From: Oscillospiraceae bacterium
GTDB lineage: Bacteria > Bacillota > Clostridia > Oscillospirales > Oscillospiraceae
Direction: 5' to 3'
Assembly (NCBI GenBank): GCA_902765025.1
Contig: CACWYC010000015.1
Coordinates: 1-64,000 of the forward strand
Length of the DNA: 64,000 nt
The number at the start of each line of letters is the position of its first letter. Positions within the stretch are counted from its first letter, which is position 1. The notes below the pieces were generated by a model that was not told the DNA's origin, searched no databases, and worked only from the letters and a program-made list of their open reading frames with translations. Made by a program: the position numbers and the translations under genes. Below are positions 25,254 to 33,249 of this stretch, piece by piece.

Positions 25254-25673
25254 ATGAAAAAGTTTTTCAAGGAGTTTAAGGACTTCGCCATGCGCGGCAA
25301 CGTGCTGGACATGGCCGTGGGCGTTGTCATTGGCGGTGCCTTCGGCAAGATCACCACCTCTCTGGTGAATGACATCATCATGCCCTTCGTGTCCATGCTC
25401 ACCGGCGGCATCGATTTCAGCCAGTGGAAATGGGTGTTGAAGGCCGCCGACGAGGCCGCTGAGACCGCCGAGGTGGCGGTGAACTTCGGCAACCTGATCA
25501 CCGTGATTCTGGACTTCATCATCATCGCCCTTGTGATTTTCAGCCTGATTAAGGCCATGAACAAGCTGAAGAAGAAGGAAGAGGAGAAGCCCGCTGAGCC
25601 CGAGGCACCCGCCGGCCCCACCACCGAGGAGCTGCTCACCGAGATCCGCGACCTGCTGAAAGAGCAGAAGTAA
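25254..25673 (+). CDS. mscL: Large-conductance mechanosensitive channel
   Basis: A 139-residue pore-forming osmotic safety valve. It has an N-terminal amphipathic helix ([40 protein letters not shown]), two membrane spans and a charged C-terminal helix. ATG follows GAGGAGAG. It overlaps the rsmG start by one base (TAATG), an unusual neighbour for rsmG. Confidence 0.96.
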   Translation: MKKFFKEFKDFAMRGNVLDMAVGVVIGGAFGKITTSLVNDIIMPFVSMLTGGIDFSQWKWVLKAADEAAETAEVAVNFGNLITVILDFIIIALVIFSLIKAMNKLKKKEEEKPAEPEAPAGPTTEELLTEIRDLLKEQK

Positions 25674-26371
25674 TGGAAGCCCTGCTGAGGCAAGGTTTGG
25701 CCGCCATGGGGCTGCCGGAGACGGCGGCCCCGGGCCTGGCGGATTACGCCGGGCGGATGCTGCGGCAAAATGAGGTGATGAACCTGACGGCCATCACCGA
25801 CCCCGCCGACGTGGCCCATCTCCACCTGCTGGACAGCGCCGCTGTGGCCCAACACATGGACCTGGCGGGCAAGCGGGTGGTGGACGTGGGCACCGGGGCG
25901 GGACTGCCCGGCATGGTGCTGCGGATTCTCAATTCCGACTTCGACCTGACGCTGCTGGACAGCCTGGGCAAGCGGGTGGAATGGCTGGCCACCGTGTGCC
26001 GGGACATGGATTTGCCCCGGGTGGAATGCGTCCACGCCCGGGCGGAGGAATTTGCCGCGGAGCGCCGGGAGGGTTACGACGTAGCCGTCAGCCGGGCGGT
26101 GGCCCAGCTGAATGTGCTGTGCGAGCTGATGCTGCCCCTGGTGAAGGTGGGCGGCGTGATGGTAGCCATGAAGTCCGTGGGCAGCGACCAGGAGATTGCC
26201 GCCGCCCGGGGCGCCATGGGCCAGTTGGGCGGCAAGCTGCGGAAGACGTTGGATTACACCATCCCCGGCACCGACGTGACACACCGCCTGGTGGTCATCG
26301 ATAAGGTGCGCCCCACCCCGCCCCAATTCCCCCGGGCCTTCGCGAAAATCAAAAAACAGCCGCTGCAATAG
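25673..26371 (+). CDS. rsmG: 16S rRNA (guanine-N7) methyltransferase RsmG
   Basis: SAM-dependent methyltransferase that modifies G527 (E. coli numbering) of 16S rRNA; loss causes low-level streptomycin resistance. The 232 residues include the family block NLTAITDPADVAHLHLLDS (about 38), the SAM loop VVDVGTGAGLPGMVLRI (about 68) and DVAVSRAVAQLNVLCEL (about 140). Normally it lies between mnmG and parA; here it lies after mscL, and mnmE/mnmG are absent from the window. Confidence 0.95.
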   Translation: MEALLRQGLAAMGLPETAAPGLADYAGRMLRQNEVMNLTAITDPADVAHLHLLDSAAVAQHMDLAGKRVVDVGTGAGLPGMVLRILNSDFDLTLLDSLGKRVEWLATVCRDMDLPRVECVHARAEEFAAERREGYDVAVSRAVAQLNVLCELMLPLVKVGGVMVAMKSVGSDQEIAAARGAMGQLGGKLRKTLDYTIPGTDVTHRLVVIDKVRPTPPQFPRAFAKIKKQPLQ

Positions 26372-26384
26372 ACAGCCTCCCCCG

Positions 26385-26600
26385 AACAAACGCGTAGGGG
26401 CCGACGCCCTCGGCGGCCCGAAACCACGCGGCGACCACCGCCCACCTGCCGTAAGTCGCTGCAAAATCGTTCCGCGCAGCGGGCGCGACCTGAAGCGCCC
26501 CTACGGAGAAAAACGATGCCGTTATGATTACACCGTAGGGGCGATTCACGAATCGCCCGTGACCCACGCCGCGACCACCGCCAACGATGGTGGACGGCAA
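26385..26600. repeat. Family B repeats downstream of rsmG
   Basis: GTAGGGGCCGACGCCCTCGG near 26395, GGGCGCGACCTGAAGCGCCC near 26483 and GGGCGATTCACGAATCGCCC near 26539, with typical GACCACCGCC linkers. No gene is visible. Confidence 0.75.
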
Positions 26601-26695
26601 AATGATTTGCGCCAATGGCGCATGAATTCCCTTGCGGCATGAATGGTGCCTGACGGCACATGATTTGCGCTGCGGCGCATTAGAATAATGCCATT
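26600..26695. repeat. Array of short GCGCC/GGCGC hairpins upstream of minD
   Basis: Four consecutive small palindromes separated by ATGAATT-like linkers: TTTGCGCCAATGGCGCATGA, CCCTTGCGGCATGA, GTGCCTGACGGCAC and TTTGCGCTGCGGCGCATTA. A single related copy is near 36355-36375. A family C motif (GTCCGCCCAGCGGACACC) follows at about 26702-26719. Confidence 0.7.
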
Positions 26696-26769
26696 CCAAT
26701 CCGTCCGCCCAGCGGACACCTTAACGATTCATTATTCCGTATTCACTATTTCTCCCGGAGGTGCTTCCT

Positions 26770-27507
26770 ATGAGCCATATTATCGCCGTTGTCTCCGGCA
26801 AGGGAGGCACCGGCAAGACCTCCTTCTCCGCCAACGTGGGCCTGGCCCTGGCGGTGATGGGCTACCGCACGCTGTGCCTGGACTGCGACATCACCCTGCG
26901 CAATCTGGACCTGGCCCTGGGCCTCAGCGACAGAGCGCTGATGGACTTCACCGACGTGGTGGAGGGCCGCTGCACGCTGGGCGAGGCGGTGACGGTGATG
27001 GAAAAATACCCCAACCTGGCCCTGCTCTCCGCCCCCCTCACCCGGGGCGAGCTGCCCATCACCGAGCAGCAGATGCAGGACCTGGGCCGCCAGATTCGGG
27101 CGGAGTACGACTACTGCCTGGTGGACGCCCCCGCCGGCCTTGGCCAGGGCTTCCAGTTTGCCACCGCCATGGCCGACCGTGTGGTGGTGGTCACCACGCC
27201 GGAGGCCCCGGCGCTGCGTGACGCCCAGCGCACCGTCATGACCCTCCGCCGCTTCCCCACCGGCAAAATCCATCTGGTGGTAAACCGGGTGGACAAGAAG
27301 CTCTTAAAGGCCATGCGCACCAACATCGACGACGCCATTGACGCCGCCGGCGTGCCCCTCATCGGCGTGGTGCCGGAGGATGAGGACATCCCCTACGCCA
27401 TCAACCGGGGCATCCCCCTGCGGGAGTGCAACTATTTCGCCCAGCGCTCCTATGAGAACATTGCCAAGCGCATTGTGGGCCGCCGGGTGCCCTTATTGAA
27501 AATTTGA
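26770..27507 (+). CDS. minD: Septum site-determining ATPase MinD
   Basis: A 245-residue ParA/MinD ATPase that positions the division site. Deviant Walker A SGKGGTGKTS (about residue 9), CDITLRNLDLALGL and the Walker B region YDYCLVDAPAGLG are typical. The C-terminus (IAKRIVGRRVPLLKI) is basic and hydrophobic and could serve as a membrane-binding helix, although shorter than usual. ATG at 26770 was chosen over GTG 26761 because CCCGGAGGTG is then spaced properly. minC and minE, normally adjacent in Clostridia, are missing. Confidence 0.9.
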   Translation: MSHIIAVVSGKGGTGKTSFSANVGLALAVMGYRTLCLDCDITLRNLDLALGLSDRALMDFTDVVEGRCTLGEAVTVMEKYPNLALLSAPLTRGELPITEQQMQDLGRQIRAEYDYCLVDAPAGLGQGFQFATAMADRVVVVTTPEAPALRDAQRTVMTLRRFPTGKIHLVVNRVDKKLLKAMRTNIDDAIDAAGVPLIGVVPEDEDIPYAINRGIPLRECNYFAQRSYENIAKRIVGRRVPLLKI

Positions 27508-27587
27508 TTTACCGATACTATATTAAAACAGTCCATTCCACCGTCCGTAACCGAACGATGTGCTATATTATCCGAAGGAGGTACCAC

Positions 27588-28004
27588 ATGAACATCGCAA
27601 TCCTGGCACACGACAACAAGAAGGATCTGATGGTGCAGTTCTGCACGGCGTACTGCGGCGTTCTGGCCCAGCACACCCTCTGCGCCACCGCCACCACCGC
27701 ACAGCTGGTGTCCGACACCACCGGCCTCACCGTCCACCGCTTCATGAGCTTTGACCACGGCGGCGGGCAGCAGATCGCCGCCCGGGTCGCCTACAACGAG
27801 ATCGACATGGTCATTTGTTTTGTGGACCCCATCGACAGAGTGCCCCACGAGGACATCACCGAGATTATGCGCCAGTGCGACAAAAACAGCGTCCCCTTTG
27901 CCAGCAACTCCGCCACCGCCGAGATGCTGGTGCTGGGCCTCAGCCGGGGCGACCTGGCATGGCGCGACATCGTAAACCCCAAAACCAAGCCCTTTACCGC
28001 TTGA
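27588..28004 (+). CDS. Methylglyoxal synthase family protein with altered active site
   Basis: A 138-residue homologue of MgsA, which converts dihydroxyacetone phosphate to methylglyoxal. The fold-defining segments align well (ILAHDNKKDLMVQF; TGLTVHRFMS; DMVICFVDPIDRVPHEDI; PFASNSATAEMLV). Equivalents of E. coli Asp20, Asp91 and His98 are kept (D9, D80, H87), but the catalytic base Asp71 is glycine (GGGQQ instead of GGDQQ, G60), Asp101 aligns with Ile90, and the phosphate-loop GTTG is ATTA. Activity is therefore doubtful or changed. ATG at 27588 has a GAAGGAGG site. The minD-mgsA neighbourhood is typical for Clostridia. Confidence 0.85.
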   Translation: MNIAILAHDNKKDLMVQFCTAYCGVLAQHTLCATATTAQLVSDTTGLTVHRFMSFDHGGGQQIAARVAYNEIDMVICFVDPIDRVPHEDITEIMRQCDKNSVPFASNSATAEMLVLGLSRGDLAWRDIVNPKTKPFTA

Positions 28005-28042
28005 TTTCCCCCATTTTCGGAACAAAAAGGAGACCTTTCCCC

Positions 28043-29401
28043 ATGGAAAAGCTGAAACCCCGGACCCTGTCCGGCTTTATGGAGCTGCTGCCCGCCCCCC
28101 AGCAGCAGATGGAGCGGATGATGGACATCCTCCGCCGCACCTACGCCCTCTACGGCTTCACCCCCCTGGACACCCCCCTCATCGAGGCCAGCGAGGTGCT
28201 GCTGGCCAAGGGCGGCGGCGACACCGAGAAGCAGATTTACCGCTTCACCAAGGGCGACGCCGATTTGAGCCTGCGGTTTGACCTGACGGTGCCCCTGGCC
28301 AAGTACGTGGCCCTCCACTACAACGACCTGGCCTTCCCCTTCCGCCGCTACCAGATCGGCAAGGTCTACCGGGGCGAGCGGGCCCAGCGGGGCCGGTTCC
28401 GGGAGTTCTACCAGGCCGACATCGACGTGATTGGCGACGGCAAGCTGGACATCGTCAACGAGGCGGAGATTCCCGCCATCATCTACCGCACCTTCACCGC
28501 CCTGGGGCTGCGCCGCTTCCAGATTCGGGTGAACAACCGGAAAATCCTCAACGGCTTTTACGCCATGATGGGCCTCACCGAGAAGTCCGGCGACATTATG
28601 CGCACCGTGGACAAGCTGGACAAAATCGGCCCGGAAAAGGTGGCCGCCTGCCTTCGGGATGACTGCGGCCTGACCGACGACCAGGCGGCGGAAATTCTCC
28701 GCTTCATCGCCATCACCGGCGACAACGATGCCGTCCTCGCCGCCCTCCGCAGCTACGCCGGGCGAAACGATGTCTTCGACCAGGGCCTTGCCGAGCTGGA
28801 GACCGTGGTGCGCCACCTGGGGGCCTTCGGCGTGCCGGAGGCGAATTTCGCCGTGGACCTCACCATCGCCCGGGGCCTGGACTACTACACCGGCACCGTC
28901 TACGAGACCACGCTGCTGGATCACCCGGAGATCGGCTCCGTCTGCTCCGGCGGCCGGTACGACAACCTGGCGGAGTATTACACCGACCGCCAGCTCCCCG
29001 GCGTGGGCATCTCCATCGGCCTGACCCGCCTTTTCTACGTGCTGGGCGAGCAGAACATGCTGAATGACCAGCTCCCCACCGCCCCGGCGGACGTGCTGGT
29101 GCTGCCCATGACCGACGACCTCTCCGCCGCCGTGGCCCTGGCCACCGCCCTGCGGGATGCCGGCATCCGCACCCAGCTCTACACCGAGGCCAAAAAGTTC
29201 AAGGCCAAAATGTCCTACGCCGACAAGCTGGCCATCCCCTACGTGGTCTTCCTGGGGGAGGACGAAATCGCCGCCGGCACCGTCACCTGCAAGGATATGA
29301 CCTCCGGCGAGCAGACCACCCTGCCCTTTGACGAGACCCTTGCGCGCATCCGCTCCGGCCTCAAGGAGCGGGAAATGGGCACCGTGATCCGGGAAAATTA
29401 A
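28043..29401 (+). CDS. hisS: Histidyl-tRNA synthetase
   Basis: Charges tRNA-His. A 452-residue class II synthetase with motif 2 (YQIGKVYRGERAQRGRFREFYQADID, about 103), the histidine motif LTIARGLDYYTGTVYE (about 270), motif 3 (CSGGRYDNL...GVGISIGLTRLF, about 295-325) and the C-terminal anticodon-binding domain (ADVLVLPM to the end). ATG at 28043 follows AAAAAGGAGA; in-frame sequence upstream belongs to the preceding gene. aspS follows after 70 AT-rich bases, the usual hisS-aspS pair. Confidence 0.96.
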   Translation: MEKLKPRTLSGFMELLPAPQQQMERMMDILRRTYALYGFTPLDTPLIEASEVLLAKGGGDTEKQIYRFTKGDADLSLRFDLTVPLAKYVALHYNDLAFPFRRYQIGKVYRGERAQRGRFREFYQADIDVIGDGKLDIVNEAEIPAIIYRTFTALGLRRFQIRVNNRKILNGFYAMMGLTEKSGDIMRTVDKLDKIGPEKVAACLRDDCGLTDDQAAEILRFIAITGDNDAVLAALRSYAGRNDVFDQGLAELETVVRHLGAFGVPEANFAVDLTIARGLDYYTGTVYETTLLDHPEIGSVCSGGRYDNLAEYYTDRQLPGVGISIGLTRLFYVLGEQNMLNDQLPTAPADVLVLPMTDDLSAAVALATALRDAGIRTQLYTEAKKFKAKMSYADKLAIPYVVFLGEDEIAAGTVTCKDMTSGEQTTLPFDETLARIRSGLKEREMGTVIREN

Positions 29402-29471
29402 TTACGAATAGTAATAATTATTCTAAATAATACAAAACATAATCATTCTAAATCGTGAGGAGCGAGAGAAC

Positions 29472-31244
29472 ATGATGCAAATGCGTACACATAACTGCAA
29501 CGAGCTGCGGCTTTCCGACGCGGGCCGCCAGGTGAAGCTGGTGGGCTGGATGGAGAACGTCCGCACCGTGGGCAGCAACTTTGCCTTCGTGGTGCTGCGT
29601 GACTTCTACGGCACCACCCAGGTGGTGGTGGAGGACGAGGCCATGATGGCCATTATCCGGGACCTGAACAAGGAGTCCACCATCTCCGTGGAGGGCGTGG
29701 TCCGGGAGCGGGCCAACAAGAACCCCAAGCAGGCCACCGGCGACATTGAGGTGGTGCCCCAGAAGATTGAGGTGCTGGGCCGCTGCCGCTACAACAGCCT
29801 GCCTTTTGAGATCAACCGCAGCCGGGAGGCCGACGAGACCCAGCGCTTGAAGTACCGCTATCTGGATCTGCGCAACCCCGCCGTGAAGAGCAATATCGTG
29901 CTGCGCTGCCAGGTGATTGCCGCCCTGCGCCAGGCCATGATGGCCCACGACTTCCTGGAGATCACCACCCCCATCCTCACCGCCTCCTCCCCCGAGGGCG
30001 CCCGGGACTACCTGGTGCCCGCCCGGAAGCACCCCGGCAAGTTCTATGCCCTGCCCCAGGCCCCCCAGCAGTTCAAGCAGCTGCTGATGACCTCCGGCTT
30101 CGACCGCTATTTCCAGATTGCCCCCTGCTTCCGTGACGAGGACGCCCGGGGCGACCGCAGCCCCGGCGAGTTCTATCAGCTGGATATGGAGATGGCCTTC
30201 GCCACCCAGGACGACGTGTTCGCCGTGCTGGAGGACGTGCTGCCCCCCATCTTTGCCAAGTACGGCAAGTATGACGTCGCCTCCCAGCCCCCCTTCCGCC
30301 GCATCCCCTACAACACCGCCCTGGCCACCTACGGCTCCGACAAGCCGGATTTGCGCATCGACCTGACCTGCAAGGACGTGACCGCCCTGTTTGAAAACAG
30401 CGAGTTTGAGGCTTTCCGTGGCCAGACCGTGAAGATGGTGGACATCACCGACTGCGCCCTGACCCGCAAGCAGGTGGAAAAGCTGCTCACCGACTGCGAG
30501 GTCCAGTCCGGCAGCAAGGGCTACTGGTTCAAGGTGGACGAGAACGGCGCCCTGGCCGGCGGCATCGCCAAGTTTGCCGCCCCGGTGGAGGATGAGCTGA
30601 AAAAGGTGCTGGATCTCCGGCCCGGCACGCTGGTGGTGGTGTCCGCCGGCGAGTACGCCACCAAGAGCGTGGGCGTGCAGATCAAGACCTTCGGCGCCGC
30701 CTGCGAGGGCCACATGGACAAAGAGCGTTACGAGTTCTGCTGGATTGTGGACTTCCCCATGTACGAGATCGGCGACGAGTCCGGCGAGCTGGAGTTCTGC
30801 CACAACCCCTTCTCCATGCCCAACGGCGGCATGGAAGTGCTGCTGAAGGCCGAGCGGGGCGAGATGGACCCCCTGGACATCTACGCCAACCAGTACGACC
30901 TGGTGTGCAACGGCGTGGAGCTCTCCTCCGGCGCCGTCCGTAACCACGACCCGGAGATCATGATCAAGGCCTTCGAGCTGGTGCGGCTGGGCGAGGAGGA
31001 CGTGAAGAAGAAGTTCCCCGCCATGTACAACGCCTTCTGCTACGGCGCGCCTCCCCACGCCGGCATCGCCCCCGGCGTGGACCGCATGGTGATGCTGCTG
31101 GCGGGCGAGAGCTCCATCCGTGAGATTATCCCGTTCCCCATGAATAAAAACGCCCAGGACGTGATGATGGGCGCCCCCTCCGAAGTCACCCAGAAGCAGC
31201 TGGACGAGCTGCACATCCTGGTGACGGCGAAAGAGGAGGAATAA
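29472..31244 (+). CDS. aspS: Aspartyl-tRNA synthetase
   Basis: Charges tRNA-Asp (and possibly tRNA-Asn). A 590-residue bacterial-type class II synthetase: N-terminal OB-fold anticodon domain (about 1-110, GWMENVRTVGSNFAFVVLRD), motif 1/2 (about 200-230, FQIAPCFRDEDARGDRSPGEFYQLDMEM), the bacterial GAD insertion (about 290-420) and motif 3 (GIAPGVDRMVMLLAGESSIREIIPFP). ATG ATG at 29472 follows GTGAGGAGCG. Separated by 36 bp from the YbjQ-family gene. Confidence 0.97.
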   Translation: MMQMRTHNCNELRLSDAGRQVKLVGWMENVRTVGSNFAFVVLRDFYGTTQVVVEDEAMMAIIRDLNKESTISVEGVVRERANKNPKQATGDIEVVPQKIEVLGRCRYNSLPFEINRSREADETQRLKYRYLDLRNPAVKSNIVLRCQVIAALRQAMMAHDFLEITTPILTASSPEGARDYLVPARKHPGKFYALPQAPQQFKQLLMTSGFDRYFQIAPCFRDEDARGDRSPGEFYQLDMEMAFATQDDVFAVLEDVLPPIFAKYGKYDVASQPPFRRIPYNTALATYGSDKPDLRIDLTCKDVTALFENSEFEAFRGQTVKMVDITDCALTRKQVEKLLTDCEVQSGSKGYWFKVDENGALAGGIAKFAAPVEDELKKVLDLRPGTLVVVSAGEYATKSVGVQIKTFGAACEGHMDKERYEFCWIVDFPMYEIGDESGELEFCHNPFSMPNGGMEVLLKAERGEMDPLDIYANQYDLVCNGVELSSGAVRNHDPEIMIKAFELVRLGEEDVKKKFPAMYNAFCYGAPPHAGIAPGVDRMVMLLAGESSIREIIPFPMNKNAQDVMMGAPSEVTQKQLDELHILVTAKEEE

Positions 31245-31280
31245 GCAAACCATTTACCTGTTGAAAAGGAGGACGACACC

Positions 31281-31646
31281 ATGGACGAAAGCAATCGCGT
31301 CAACCCCGTTCGCAACGACTATGACGGGCCTGTGAAGCTGTATACCATCGAGTGTATCCCCGGCGCAGCGCCGGTGGAAGCCCTGGGGGTGGTGTCCGGC
31401 TCCACGGTGCAGGCCGTCCATTTCGGCAAGGACTTTATCGCCTCGCTGCAGCACATGGCCGGCGGCGAAATCACCGACTACGCCGACATGATGGCCCGGG
31501 CCCGGGCTGTGGCCACCCGCCGTATGGCGGAGCAGGCGGAGGCCCTGGGCGCCGACGCAGTGGTGGGCATCCGCTACACCACCAGCGAGGTCATGGAGGG
31601 CGCCTCCGAGGTGCTGGCCTACGGCACCGCCCTGCGCCTGCGGTAA
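31281..31646 (+). CDS. YbjQ family (UPF0145) protein
   Basis: A 121-residue protein of the YbjQ/UPF0145 family, whose members form pentameric ring-like folds of unknown role, sometimes called heavy-metal-binding domains. The typical block ARAVATRRMAEQAEALGADAVVGIRYTTSEV is near residues 74-103. It contains only one cysteine, so metal binding is unsupported. ATG has an AAAAGGAGG site. It probably shares a transcript with aspS and ends at a strong terminator. Confidence 0.88.
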   Translation: MDESNRVNPVRNDYDGPVKLYTIECIPGAAPVEALGVVSGSTVQAVHFGKDFIASLQHMAGGEITDYADMMARARAVATRRMAEQAEALGADAVVGIRYTTSEVMEGASEVLAYGTALRLR

Positions 31647-31657
31647 CGCGCAAACAG

Positions 31658-31689
31658 AAAAACGGGCGGCCCCGCGCCGCCCGTTTTTT
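31658..31689 (+). terminator. Terminator after the YbjQ-family gene
   Basis: AAAAACGGGCGGC pairs with GCCGCCCGTTTTTT around a five-base loop. Confidence 0.92.
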
Positions 31690-31739
31690 GGTGTGCGTGG
31701 GGACGCAAAAGGCCGGGTGAATGGTGGGCGGTGTCGAAA

Positions 31740-31985
31740 GCCCTCCGTAGGGGCGATTCACGAATCGCCCGGGGCCAGGTAACGATAACCACCCAGGCCG
31801 GGTGGATGGAAAACAGTATCGTCCCCCCACCGTAGGGGCTGACGCCCTCGGCGGCCCGTGCTCAGGTAACGACGACCACCAAACGCCCGGTGAATAGCAA
31901 TGCGGTATCGACGGCCCCTACGAAAAATATTGTACCCCTCCGCAACCAACCATACCTTCTCTCTTCCCTCTTCCCTCTTCACTAA
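31740..31985. repeat. Family B repeats and pyrimidine tract upstream of the AlaX gene
   Basis: GTAGGGGCGATTCACGAATC near 31747, GTAGGGGCTGACGCCCTCGG near 31833 and a final partial unit near 31910; a CTCTCTTCCCTCTTC tract (family C type) follows at about 31955-31980, just before the AlaX ribosome site. No gene is visible between 31690 and 32001. Confidence 0.7.
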
Positions 31986-32001
31986 ACAATAGGAGGCCAT
32001 C

Positions 32002-33150
32002 ATGGACACCATCAAGCTCTATTACGACGACGTTTTGCTGCGCGAATTTGACGCCACGGTGCTGTCCTGCGAAAGCGGCAAAAACGGCTGGGCCGTGGTG
32101 CTGGACCGCACCGCCTTTTACCCCGAGGGCGGCGGCCAGCCCTGCGACCGGGGCACGTTGGGCACCGTGCGCGTCACCGACGTCCACGAAAAAGGCGGCG
32201 TCATCACCCACACCTGCGACGGCCCCCTGCCCGTGGGCGAGACCGTCCATGGCGCTATCGACTGGGCCCGCCGGTTCGACCACATGCAGCAGCACTCCGG
32301 CGAGCACATCGTCAGCGGTCTGCTGTGCGCGGCCTACCACTGCGACAACGTGGGCTTCCACCTGGGGGAGGACACCGTCATCATCGACTACAACGCCGAC
32401 ATCCCCTGGGAGGGCGTGGTGGAAATCGAGAAAAAGGCCCATCAATACATCTGGGAAAACCACCCCTTTGCGGTGCTGTGGCCCACGGCGGAGGAATTGG
32501 CCGCCCTGCCCTACCGCAGCAAAAAGGCCCTCACCGGCGCTGTGCGCATCACGTCCTTCCCCGGGGCGGATATGTGCGCCTGCTGCGGCACCCACGTGGT
32601 AAGCAGCGGCCAGGTGGGGCTGGTGAAATTCCTGTCCTGCCAGAAGTTCCGTGACGGCGTGCGGCTGGAGCTGCTGTGCGGCCAGCGGGCCATGGACTAC
32701 CTGGCCATGACCTGGGAGCAGAACCGGGCGGTGGGCCAGGCCCTCAGCGTCAAGCCCCAGGCCACCGCTGCCGCCGTGGCCAAGCTGCAAACCGAGCTGT
32801 CCGCCCTGCGGCAGCGGGTGACGGCACTGGAGGAGGCCTCCTTCGCCGCCACGGCGGAGAGCTGCCGGGGCCAGGGCGACGTGCTGCTGGTGACGGAGGC
32901 CCTCCAGGGCGACGGCGTGCGGCGCCTCTGCGACGCGGTTTCCCAGGTCTGCGGCGGCCGGGCCGCCGTGTTCGCCGGGGCGGACGGCGCCTACCGCTAC
33001 GCCCTCATCCACCCGGGCCACGACCTCTCCCCCCTGGTGAAGGCCCTCAACGCCGCCCTCCACGGCCGGGGCGGCGGACGGGACGGCTTTGCCCAGGGCA
33101 GCGTGGCCGCCACCGAGGCGGAGATTCGTGATTTCTTCCAAACCGTGTGA
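32002..33150 (+). CDS. Alanyl-tRNA editing protein, AlaX type with DHHA1 domain
   Basis: A 382-residue trans-editing enzyme that hydrolyses Ser-tRNA-Ala (or Gly-tRNA-Ala). The N-terminal part resembles the AlaRS linker domain (TAFYPEGGGQPCDRGTL), then zinc-binding HSGEH (about 97-101) and CACCGTH (about 193-199), then a coiled linker and a C-terminal DHHA1-like domain with the glycine-rich GRGGGRDGFAQGS. This is the long AlaX-L form. ATG follows AATAGGAGG. Monocistronic; no strong terminator is seen. Confidence 0.93.
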   Translation: MDTIKLYYDDVLLREFDATVLSCESGKNGWAVVLDRTAFYPEGGGQPCDRGTLGTVRVTDVHEKGGVITHTCDGPLPVGETVHGAIDWARRFDHMQQHSGEHIVSGLLCAAYHCDNVGFHLGEDTVIIDYNADIPWEGVVEIEKKAHQYIWENHPFAVLWPTAEELAALPYRSKKALTGAVRITSFPGADMCACCGTHVVSSGQVGLVKFLSCQKFRDGVRLELLCGQRAMDYLAMTWEQNRAVGQALSVKPQATAAAVAKLQTELSALRQRVTALEEASFAATAESCRGQGDVLLVTEALQGDGVRRLCDAVSQVCGGRAAVFAGADGAYRYALIHPGHDLSPLVKALNAALHGRGGGRDGFAQGSVAATEAEIRDFFQTV

Positions 33151-33210
33151 ATTTTTCACCACTTTGCCAAAAAAGTACCATTCCGGGGGTTTTCTTTTTC
33201 CGCCGTCCAT

Positions 33211-33218
33211 GCTATACT
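33211..33218 (+). promoter_or_regulatory. Extended -10 promoter of the MATE transporter gene
   Basis: The TGC before TATACT forms an extended -10 about 30 nt ahead of the ATG at 33250; the -35 is weak. Confidence 0.45.
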
Positions 33219-33249
33219 ATTAAGCTGCAAACGATAAGTAGAGGGAATT

